Source: DATELY01 sp035276085 (GTDB taxonomy: Bacteria > Pseudomonadota > Gammaproteobacteria > Steroidobacterales > Steroidobacteraceae). Taken from it: a stretch of DNA of 6,546 nucleotides. Position numbers and translations under genes: made by a program. The stretch is from the NCBI GenBank assembly GCA_035276085.1, contig DATELY010000128.1:1-6546 (forward strand). The letters run 5' to 3'. Below, piece after piece: positions 1-6,095 of this stretch (position 1 is its first letter; every line of letters starts with the position of its first letter). Below the pieces are notes generated by a model. That model saw only the letters and a program-made list of their open reading frames with translations, was not told the origin of the DNA and did not search any database.

Positions 1-612
1 TCCCTTCAACCGATTACACATCAGACAAAACAGCTCCGCGGTGCGCTGGGCGTCGTACGCCGCGGAGTGAGCATCGTCGGCATTCCATTCGATTCCGACC
101 GCTCGTAGCGCCTTGCCCAACACGGTCTGTCCGAGCACGACGCCCGCGAGCGTCGCTGTATCGAAGCTCGAGAACGGGTGAAACGGATTGCGCTTGATGT
201 CGTTGCGCGCGACCGCTGCGTTGATGAAGTTCAGATCGAAGTACGCGTTGTGGCCCACCAGCACGGCGCGCGTGCAATCGTTGTCCTTCATCGCCTTGCG
301 CACATCCTTGAACAAGCGCGTGAGTGCATCCTTTTCCGGTATGGCCGGCCGCAAGGGGTGATAGGGATCGATGCCGTTCACGGCCAGCGAAGCGGCTTCG
401 ACATTGGCGCCTTCGAACGGTTTCACATGGTAGCGCCAGCATTCGCCGGGCTTGAGCGTTCCATCGGCTTGAATCTCGAGCAGGACGGCGGCGACTTCCA
501 GCAGCGCATCCGTATTGGGATTGAAGCCGCCGCACTCGCAATCCACCACGACGGGCAAAAAGCCGCGAAAGCGCTGCGACATCGGCAGGGGCTGAGCGCG
601 TTCTCCGCTCAT
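1..612 (-). CDS. rnt: Ribonuclease T (3' end of gene beyond window)
   Basis: RNase T is a DEDDh-family 3'-to-5' exoribonuclease that trims the 3' ends of tRNA (including CCA turnover), 5S and 23S rRNA and other stable RNAs; it acts as a cytoplasmic dimer. 204 codons are open from the ATG at 612 to base 1 with no stop; the E. coli protein has 215 residues, so only about ten residues are likely missing. The DEDDh set is readable: D24 and E26 (VVVDCECGGF), D126 (HNAYFD), H182 (DDAHSA) and D187. The basic RNA-binding start RFRGF (14-18) and the KRNPFHPF segment (about 139-147) are conserved. The start overlaps the pyrC stop by four bases (ATGA) and has a GGGAG Shine-Dalgarno, so it is the last visible gene of the aminopeptidase-pyrC-rnt operon. 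Two oddities are Val78 where E. coli has the base-stacking Phe77, and cysteines on both sides of catalytic E26. Identification is firm. Confidence 0.96.
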   Translation of the reverse strand, partial: MSGERAQPLPMSQRFRGFLPVVVDCECGGFNPNTDALLEVAAVLLEIQADGTLKPGECWRYHVKPFEGANVEAASLAVNGIDPYHPLRPAIPEKDALTRLFKDVRKAMKDNDCTRAVLVGHNAYFDLNFINAAVARNDIKRNPFHPFSSFDTATLAGVVLGQTVLGKALRAVGIEWNADDAHSAAYDAQRTAELFCLMCNRLKG

Positions 613-1661
613 GCGAGCTCCCGCAAACGCCAGCCGACATGCTCGCCGGCACGAAAGGGCACCAGCTGCGCAGCGCCGAATGCAATGCTCTCCGGCACGA
701 GCCACGATTGGCGCTCGAGAACGATCGTGTCAGCGTTGCGCGGCAGACCGTAGAAGTCGGGTCCGCGTTCGGAGGCAAATGCCTGCAGCCGATCCAGGCT
801 TCCTGCGAGCTCGAAGGCTTCGGCATACAGCTCGATGGCCGCATGGGCGGAAAAAATACCGGCGCAGCCGCACGTCGTTTCCTTGGTGTGGCGCGCATGC
901 GGTGCGCTGTCCGTACCGAGAAAGAAACGTGCGTCAGCGCTCGTCGCGGCACTGACCAGCGCCTCGCGATCGTGTTCGCGCTTCAGTACGGGAAGACAAT
1001 AGTGATGCGGCCGAATGCCGCCCTGGAAGAGCGCATTGCGATTCAAGAGCAGATGCTGCGGCGTGATCGTCGCGCCAATGCCGCTGCGCGCGCCTTGCAC
1101 GAACTGCACGGCTTCGCGCGTGGTGACATGCTCGAACACGATGCGCAGTTGCGGAAAACGGTTGGCAACCGGTGCCAGCACGCGATCGATGAAGTAGCGC
1201 TCACGATCGAATACATCCACGTCCGTGTCCGTGACTTCGCCGTGCACCTGGAACACGAGCCCCACTTCCTCCATCGCGGCCAGCGCGGGATAAATGCGTT
1301 CGATTTGCGTGACACCCGCATCGGAATGGGTCGTCGCTCCTGCCGGATAAAGCTTCGCGCCGATGATGAAGCCGCTGGCACGCGCGCGCCGGATCTCATC
1401 CGGCGCCGTCGCGTCGGTGAGATACAGGGTCATGAGCGGCTCGAAGCGCAGTCCCGCCGGCACGGCCTGTACGACCCGCTCTCGATACGCCCGGGCTGCT
1501 GCGACCGTTGTGACCGGCGGCTTCAGGTTCGGCATGATGACCGCGCGTGCGAACTGCCGCGCCGTGTAGGGCAACACGCTCGCGAGATATGCGCCATCGC
1601 GTACGTGCAGGTGCCAATCGTCGGGTCGGCGCAGAGTCAAGCTTGCCGGTGCGCTGCTCAT
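609..1661 (-). CDS. pyrC: Dihydroorotase, class II
   Basis: Dihydroorotase catalyses the reversible cyclisation of N-carbamoyl-L-aspartate to dihydroorotate, the third step of de novo pyrimidine synthesis, in the cytoplasm. The product is 350 residues (E. coli PyrC 348) and aligns along its whole length. The binuclear zinc site is complete: H17 and H19 in RPDDWHLHVRDG, the carboxylated lysine K103 in GAKLYPAGATT, H140 in VHGEV, H178 in FEHVTT and D251 in FLGTDSAPHARH. The C-terminal GPDFYGLP and LVPFRAGE blocks are also present. The frame stays open upstream to 2858, but that extension is an out-of-frame reading of the aminopeptidase gene; the ATG at 1661 gives the family N-terminus. The start overlaps the upstream stop as ATGA, with no good Shine-Dalgarno, so translation probably depends on coupling. 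Its stop overlaps rnt the same way. Identification is firm. Confidence 0.97.
   Translation of the reverse strand: MSSAPASLTLRRPDDWHLHVRDGAYLASVLPYTARQFARAVIMPNLKPPVTTVAAARAYRERVVQAVPAGLRFEPLMTLYLTDATAPDEIRRARASGFIIGAKLYPAGATTHSDAGVTQIERIYPALAAMEEVGLVFQVHGEVTDTDVDVFDRERYFIDRVLAPVANRFPQLRIVFEHVTTREAVQFVQGARSGIGATITPQHLLLNRNALFQGGIRPHHYCLPVLKREHDREALVSAATSADARFFLGTDSAPHARHTKETTCGCAGIFSAHAAIELYAEAFELAGSLDRLQAFASERGPDFYGLPRNADTIVLERQSWLVPESIAFGAAQLVPFRAGEHVGWRLRELA
618..622 (-). promoter_or_regulatory. Shine-Dalgarno of rnt inside the pyrC 3' end
   Basis: Read on the minus strand, GGGAG lies five bases upstream of the rnt ATG, within the last codons of pyrC. It supports the start at 612. It also suggests that rnt can recruit ribosomes itself as well as through the ATGA overlap with pyrC. 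Confidence 0.6.
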
Positions 1662-3196
1662 GGTGGGGATTTCACGTGCTTCAATAGATGTTGTCCCAGC
1701 AAGAGCTCGAGCGTCCAGCGTACGCCGAAGCCGGTGAAGTCGGTGGGAATGTGCGCGAGCCCGCCTTTGCTGTTGCTCGCCGCAAGATCGACATGGGCCC
1801 AGGGAATTTCCGCGGGCACGAAGTGATTCAGGAAGCGCGCACCGAGAATGTGATCGCCCTTGCTGTCGGGCGTGCATTGCAACAGGTCGGCGACGTGCGA
1901 CTCCAGCTCGCGGTCGAAGTCCTCGTCCATGGGAAACGGCCACACGCGTTCGCCACTCTCCTGACCCGCGGTCTGCAGCACGGTATGTAGTGACGGCCGA
2001 TTGGTGAACACGCCGCTGTAGCGCTCGGTCAACGCGGTGACACAGGAACCCGTCAACGTCGCATAGTCGATGATGGCATCGGGCTCCTCGCGGGCGGCGA
2101 GGGCCAGCGTATCGGCCAACACCATGCGGCCCTCCGCATCGCTGTGCACGACTTGAACGCTGAGTCCATTCGCGGCCCACACGACTTCCTGTGGACGATA
2201 GGCTTTGGGTCCGATGTCGTTCTCCGCGAGTGCGAGCCAGCAGTCGATCTCGAAGTCCACGCCGAGGTTGCTCAAGGCCAGCAACGTGCCAACGGCGACT
2301 GCGCTGCCCTGCATGTCCTCGTGCATCTGATACATGCCCTTGTGCGTTTTCAGGTTGATGCCGCCGGTATCGAAGCAGATGCCCTTGCCGACCAGGGCGA
2401 TGGAGCCGCGTGCGCGGCGCGGTCGGTAGGAAAGTCTGGCAATGCCGCCAGCACCTGCGCTCGCGCGCATCACTGCCAGGAAAGCGCCTGCACCCAGACG
2501 GCGCAATGTCGACTCCGAATAGAACTTGAATGTCCAATCTTCGCGCCGCGCCAGGGTTTGCAATGCGCGGCGGTAGGTGCTCACGTTCAAAACGTTGGGT
2601 GGCAGAGACGTCAACCAGCGCGCCAGGTGATTGCCTTGCTCCGTGGCGACGACGCGCTCGACGTTCATACTCCCGGCCGCGCCCGCAATGCTGATTGTCT
2701 CGAGCGTGTTCTTGCGCTGTGCTTTGGACTTGAACGACGGCATCCTGGCGCTGCCCGCCAGCACGGCAGCCAGAACGGCTTCGGCGATAGGGCTGCTGGA
2801 ACTGGTTGGGATTACGAGCAGGAGCCGTCGTGGCAGTACACTCGCAAGGTCTTTCCACGCCCGCCCGGCAAGGGTCAAGCGCTCGAAGGCGCTCGCGTCA
2901 GATCTGAATACGGCAACGCTCGTCAGGGTCGCTGCCGTACCCGCTCGCGAGCACAGTGTGTGCACGGGACCACGCGAGCGCGCGTCTCGGTACAGACGTT
3001 GCCACAGCGAATGGGATGGCAGCAGCGCCAGCGTTGCGTCGATGTCGTCCGCCGTGGTCACGACGATCGCCGCGTCGTGCGCAGCGAGCAAGCGCTCGTC
3101 GACGCGCGCACGCGTGAAGCGGATGCGAGGTGCAGCGGTCGACGGTAGTAGCGATGCAGCGTTCGCGGTCACGGGAAGGCGGACAGTGTGAGTCAT
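1658..3196 (-). CDS. Leucyl aminopeptidase family protein (peptidase M17, PepA-like)
   Basis: M17 enzymes are cytoplasmic, two-metal, usually hexameric aminopeptidases that remove N-terminal residues from peptides. The product has 512 residues (E. coli PepA 503). The variable N-terminal domain covers roughly residues 1-165 and the catalytic domain about 180-500. The active-site residues fall one position from E. coli numbering: metal ligands K271 and D276 (GKGICFDTGG), D294 (HEDMQG), D353 and E355 with catalytic R357 (HSDAEGRMVLADTL), and catalytic K283. The usual NTDAEGR signature is changed to HSDAEGR. KGDHILGARFL and PWAHVDLA near 446-471 are further family blocks. Catalytic activity is therefore expected, but substrate preference cannot be read. 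It is the first gene of a minus-strand operon, overlapping pyrC by ATGA, and is divergent from aceE. The ATG at 3196 was chosen because it opens the frame; only a weak GAG lies upstream. The pepA symbol is withheld because several M17 paralogues exist and the N-terminal domain is divergent. Confidence 0.92.
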   Translation of the reverse strand: MTHTVRLPVTANAASLLPSTAAPRIRFTRARVDERLLAAHDAAIVVTTADDIDATLALLPSHSLWQRLYRDARSRGPVHTLCSRAGTAATLTSVAVFRSDASAFERLTLAGRAWKDLASVLPRRLLLVIPTSSSSPIAEAVLAAVLAGSARMPSFKSKAQRKNTLETISIAGAAGSMNVERVVATEQGNHLARWLTSLPPNVLNVSTYRRALQTLARREDWTFKFYSESTLRRLGAGAFLAVMRASAGAGGIARLSYRPRRARGSIALVGKGICFDTGGINLKTHKGMYQMHEDMQGSAVAVGTLLALSNLGVDFEIDCWLALAENDIGPKAYRPQEVVWAANGLSVQVVHSDAEGRMVLADTLALAAREEPDAIIDYATLTGSCVTALTERYSGVFTNRPSLHTVLQTAGQESGERVWPFPMDEDFDRELESHVADLLQCTPDSKGDHILGARFLNHFVPAEIPWAHVDLAASNSKGGLAHIPTDFTGFGVRWTLELLLGQHLLKHVKSPP

Positions 3197-3223
3197 CGTG
3201 CAGGAAACTCTCGGCTGCAGTGT

Positions 3224-3239
3224 CCGTTCTCACGAACGG
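3224..3239. repeat. Perfect 6-bp inverted repeat in the divergent region
   Basis: CCGTTC and GAACGG are separated by the four bases TCAC. The site is 28 bases from the aminopeptidase start and 87 bases from the aceE start. It could be a small operator or a hairpin in the aminopeptidase leader. It does not resemble the PdhR site of E. coli (ATTGGT-n3-ACCAAT). A chance origin is possible at this size. Confidence 0.35.
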
Positions 3240-3311
3240 CAGGCGCACCACGATGGCAATGACGGCAAATGTATCTAACAATACGGGCCCGCGATGATAC
3301 GCGGAGCGCGC

Positions 3312-3318
3312 AGGAAAG
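3312..3318 (+). promoter_or_regulatory. Shine-Dalgarno of aceE
   Basis: AGGAAAG ends seven bases before the ATG at 3326. It decides the start: the same frame also has an ATG at 3269, but that one has no ribosome binding site and would add 19 residues not found in the family. Confidence 0.6.
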
Positions 3319-3325
3319 ATCACGC

Positions 3326-6004
3326 ATGAACGACACAGCGAAGAGTCCGGATCGCGAGCAGGACATCGATCCGGAAGAAACCCGCGAATGGCTCGAGTCG
3401 ATCGATTCGGTGCTCAAGGCGCAGGGCCCCGCGCGGGCGCATTTTCTGTTGGAGCGCCTCATCGATCACGCGCGCCGCTCGGGTGCCTATCTGCCCTTCA
3501 AGCCCAATACGGCCTACGTCAACACGATTTCGGGCGCGCAGCAGAAGGAGTACCCGGGCGATCGCACCATCGAACGCCGTCTGGAGGCGTATCTGCGCTG
3601 GAATGCGATGGCGATGGTGGTGCAGGCGAACCGCGCCAGTGCGGAGTACGGCGGTCACATCGCAACCTATGCGTCGGCCGCAACCATGTACGAGGTGGGC
3701 TTCAATCACTTCTGGCGTGCGCCGTCGGACAAGCATCCGGGCGACATGATCTATATCCAGGGCCATGCGGCTCCCGGTATCTACGCGCGCGCGTTTCTGG
3801 AAGGGCGTCTCACCGAAGAACAGCTGCGGCACTTTCGCAAAGAGGTGACGAGCGAAGAGGGGTTGAGCTCGTATCCGCATCCCTGGCTCATGCCCAGCTT
3901 CTGGCAGTTCCCCACGGTATCGATGGGCCTGGGCCCGATGATGGCGATCTATCAGGCGCGTTTTCAGCGCTATCTGGAACATCGCGGCTTCGTCAAGCCC
4001 ACGGACCGCAAGATCTGGGCGTTCTGCGGCGATGGCGAGATGGACGAGCCGGAGTCGATGGGCGCGATCACGATGCCGGTGCGCGAGAAGCTCGACAATC
4101 TGATCTTCGTCGTCAACTGCAACCTGCAGCGGCTGGATGGTCCGGTGCGCGGCAACGGCAAGATCATTCAGGAGCTGGAAGCTGCATTCCTCGGTGCCGG
4201 TTGGAACGTCATCAAGGTGATCTGGGGCTCGCGTTGGGATCCGCTGCTCGCGCGCGATACGAAGGGCCTGCTCCGCCAGGTGATGGAGGAGTGCGTCGAC
4301 GGCGAATACCAGAATTTCAAAGCCAAGGGTGGCGCCTACACACGCGAGCACTTCTTCGGCAAGTATCCCGAGCTGAAGGAGATGGTCGCCACGATGACGG
4401 ACGATGACATCTGGCGCTTGAATCGTGGCGGCCACGACTATGAGAAGGTGTGGAACGCCTATCACGCCGCGGTGAATCACAAAGGCCAGCCCACCGTCAT
4501 TCTCTGCAAGACGGTGAAAGGGTTCCTGATGGGTCGTTGGGGCGAGAGCCAGAACATCACCCACCAACAAAAGAAGCTCGACGATGAAGCGCTGCGCGAG
4601 TTTCGCAGCCGCATCTTCATCGAGGTCTCCGACGACGAGATCGCGAACGCGCCATTCAAGAAGCCGGCGCAGGACAGCCAGGAGATGAAGTATCTGCAGG
4701 AGCGCCGCAGCCAACTGGGCGGCTCGCTGCCGCAACGTCGCACCCAGGCGCCGCCGCTGACGATTCCGCCGTTGCAAGCGTTCGAATCGCTCCTGCAGGG
4801 CTCGGGCGAGCGCGAATACTCCACCACCATGGCGCTGGTGCGCATCCTGCAGACATTGGTGAAGGACAAGCACATCGGTCAGCACATCGTGCCGATCGTG
4901 CCCGATGAGGCGCGCACCTTCGGCATGGAAGGCATGTTCCGTCAGATCGGCATCTACTCGTCGATGGGCCAGCTCTACACGCCGCAAGATGCCGAGCAGC
5001 TGATGTACTACCGCGAGGACAAGAAGGGTCAGATCCTCGAAGAAGGCATCAACGAGGGCGGCGCGTTGTGCTCGTTCATCGCCGCAGGCACCTCGTACAC
5101 CAACGACAACGTGAACATGGTGCCGTTCTACATCTTCTATTCGATGTTCGGCTTCCAGCGTGTGGGCGATTTCATCTGGGCCGCGGGCGACAGCCAGGCG
5201 CGCGGTTTTCTCATCGGCGGCACGGCCGGTCGCACGACGCTCGCAGGCGAAGGGCTGCAGCATCAGGACGGGCACAGTCTCTTGCTGGCCAGCACGGTGC
5301 CGAATTGCATCTCCTACGATCCCACGTTCGGGTACGAGCTGGCCGTCATCGTTCAGGATGGCCTGCGCCGCATGTATGCGGAACAGGAAGATGTTTTCTA
5401 TTACATCACCTGCATGAACGAGAACTACGCGCATCCAGCGATGCCGCAGGGCGTGGAGCAGGGAATTCTCAAAGGCATGTATCTGCTGCAGATCGGCGGC
5501 CGCGGCAAGGTGCGCGTGAACCTCATGGGCTCGGGCACGATTCTGCGCGAGGTGATCGCAGCAGCCGAGATCCTGGAGAAGGACTTCGGCGTGCCGGCCG
5601 ATGTCTTCAGCGTGCCGAGCTTCTCCGAGCTCAGACGCGAGGCGCTGGATGTGGAACGCTGGAACCTGCGGCACACGGGTGAAACCCGGCGGGTGCCGTA
5701 TGTGAGCACGTGCCTGGGCGAGCGCAGCGATCCCTTCATTGCGGCCACGGACTACATGAAGATCGTGCCGGATCAGATCCGGCAGTGGGTGCCGGGCCGT
5801 TTCATCGTGCTGGGCACGGATGGGTATGGACGCAGCGACGGACGTGCGGCGCTGCGCCGACATTTCGAAGTCGATCGCTTCCACATCGTCACGGCATCCC
5901 TGCGGGCGCTGGCGGACGAAGGCAAGCTCGACATGGCCACCGTGCTGGCCGCGATGAAGAAGTACGGCATCGATCCGAACAAGCCGAATCCGGTCACAGT
6001 GTGA
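3326..6004 (+). CDS. aceE: Pyruvate dehydrogenase E1 component, homodimeric type
   Basis: E1 decarboxylates pyruvate on thiamine diphosphate and reductively acetylates the lipoyl group of E2, linking glycolysis to the TCA cycle in the cytoplasmic PDH complex. The product has 892 residues (E. coli AceE 887) and aligns throughout. The N-terminal RPxxx-type E2-binding/dimer region is followed by H111 and H147, counterparts of E. coli H106 and H142. The cofactor motif begins GDGEMDEPES at 235, with Mg ligands D236, N266 and Q268. The active-site loop carries H413 (ESQNITHQQ, E. coli H407). The second domain has D527 and E528 (PDEARTFGMEG), E577 (EGINE, E. coli E571) and H646 (GEGLQHQDGHS, E. coli H640). 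The C-terminal domain contains VLGTDGYGRSD near 828-838. No catalytic residue is missing. A Shine-Dalgarno at 3312-3318 supports the start. aceF follows after 91 bases and the two should be cotranscribed. Identification is firm. Confidence 0.98.
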   Translation: MNDTAKSPDREQDIDPEETREWLESIDSVLKAQGPARAHFLLERLIDHARRSGAYLPFKPNTAYVNTISGAQQKEYPGDRTIERRLEAYLRWNAMAMVVQANRASAEYGGHIATYASAATMYEVGFNHFWRAPSDKHPGDMIYIQGHAAPGIYARAFLEGRLTEEQLRHFRKEVTSEEGLSSYPHPWLMPSFWQFPTVSMGLGPMMAIYQARFQRYLEHRGFVKPTDRKIWAFCGDGEMDEPESMGAITMPVREKLDNLIFVVNCNLQRLDGPVRGNGKIIQELEAAFLGAGWNVIKVIWGSRWDPLLARDTKGLLRQVMEECVDGEYQNFKAKGGAYTREHFFGKYPELKEMVATMTDDDIWRLNRGGHDYEKVWNAYHAAVNHKGQPTVILCKTVKGFLMGRWGESQNITHQQKKLDDEALREFRSRIFIEVSDDEIANAPFKKPAQDSQEMKYLQERRSQLGGSLPQRRTQAPPLTIPPLQAFESLLQGSGEREYSTTMALVRILQTLVKDKHIGQHIVPIVPDEARTFGMEGMFRQIGIYSSMGQLYTPQDAEQLMYYREDKKGQILEEGINEGGALCSFIAAGTSYTNDNVNMVPFYIFYSMFGFQRVGDFIWAAGDSQARGFLIGGTAGRTTLAGEGLQHQDGHSLLLASTVPNCISYDPTFGYELAVIVQDGLRRMYAEQEDVFYYITCMNENYAHPAMPQGVEQGILKGMYLLQIGGRGKVRVNLMGSGTILREVIAAAEILEKDFGVPADVFSVPSFSELRREALDVERWNLRHTGETRRVPYVSTCLGERSDPFIAATDYMKIVPDQIRQWVPGRFIVLGTDGYGRSDGRAALRRHFEVDRFHIVTASLRALADEGKLDMATVLAAMKKYGIDPNKPNPVTV

Positions 6005-6007
6005 CCG
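5991..6007. repeat. Palindrome across the aceE stop codon
   Basis: CGGTCACAGTGTGACCG has perfect 8-base arms around one central G; as RNA it can form a 7-bp stem with an AGT loop. The TGA stop of aceE (6002-6004) is inside the right arm. No T-run follows, so it is not a standard intrinsic terminator. It is two bases from the next inverted-repeat element, making tandem stem-loops between aceE and aceF. A role in mRNA 3'-end stability or in setting the E1:E2 ratio is inference. Confidence 0.55.
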
Positions 6008-6013
6008 AGGAGG
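6007..6013 (+). promoter_or_regulatory. Strong Shine-Dalgarno-like GAGGAGG far upstream of aceF
   Basis: GAGGAGG matches the anti-Shine-Dalgarno very well and lies just after the aceE stop. It is, however, 82 bases before the aceF ATG, too far for direct use, and no other start codon with a good reading frame follows it closely. It may be the original aceF ribosome binding site, now separated from its start by the repeat element, or it may be brought closer by folding. Confidence 0.4.
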
Positions 6014-6095
6014 CGGTTGGCGGTTAGTCAGATCAGGACCGCTTCGCCTCCGCTCCGCTCTTGCCAACCGCCAACCGCCAACCGCTAACCGCCTC
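6010..6095. repeat. Inverted-repeat element with CCAACCG heptamers between aceE and aceF
   Basis: The left arm (6010-6027) is the reverse complement of CTAACCG-CCAACCG-CCTC. The right arm (6064-6095) reads CCAACCG three times, then CTAACCG, then CCTC, and ends at the aceF ATG. As RNA, 6010-6025 can pair with 6080-6095 over 16 positions with one G-U pair. A shifted register pairs 6012-6025 with 6066-6079 perfectly over 14 bp, so several alternative stems compete. The interior (about 6028-6063) includes a stretch that reads on the minus strand as a purine-rich run with two GAGCG repeats. The structure resembles a dispersed intergenic repeat (REP- or MITE-like), but only one copy is in this window, so that class is inferred. 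Confidence 0.7.

Larger units (their letters stand above)
3197..3325. promoter_or_regulatory. Divergent intergenic region between the aminopeptidase operon and aceE
   Basis: These 129 bases separate two outward-facing operons, so promoters for both must lie here or overlap the gene starts. An AT-rich island at about 3268-3283 (around GTATCTAACAATAC) stands out from GC-rich surroundings and could supply a -10 element; TATCTA at 3272-3277 is the best plus-strand candidate, but no matching -35 at 16-18 bases is convincing. An 8-bp palindrome, CGGGCCCG, lies at 3284-3291. The region as a promoter region is inferred from gene orientation; no exact promoter can be assigned. Confidence 0.5.

Noticed and set aside
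639..1826. A 395-codon plus-strand open frame opposite pyrC
   Set aside because: It is antisense to a complete dihydroorotase gene, has no recognisable motif, and has no ribosome binding site of note.
1662..2858. A 399-codon upstream extension of the pyrC frame, suggesting a larger fusion protein
   Set aside because: The extension is an Arg-rich out-of-frame reading of the aminopeptidase gene. Family length and the ATGA overlap fix the pyrC start at 1661.
2144..3148. A 334-codon plus-strand open frame opposite the aminopeptidase gene
   Set aside because: This is a shadow of the M17 gene. Its composition is typical of antisense reading in GC-rich DNA.
3269..3325. An earlier aceE start at 3269
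   Set aside because: The added 19 residues have no family support and no Shine-Dalgarno, while the ATG at 3326 has AGGAAAG at a suitable distance.
5994..6004. A CRP-like site at the aceE stop
   Set aside because: The half sites are TCACA then TGTGA with one base between them, the reverse of the TGTGA-n6-TCACA arrangement.
6064..6091. A CRISPR array or microsatellite
   Set aside because: Only four adjacent 7-base units are present, with no spacers. The inverted partner on the left shows that it is part of a palindromic element.
6010..6095. An intrinsic terminator between aceE and aceF
   Set aside because: The long inverted repeat is not followed by a T-run; its right arm leads straight into the aceF start codon. 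A terminator here would also cut off E2.
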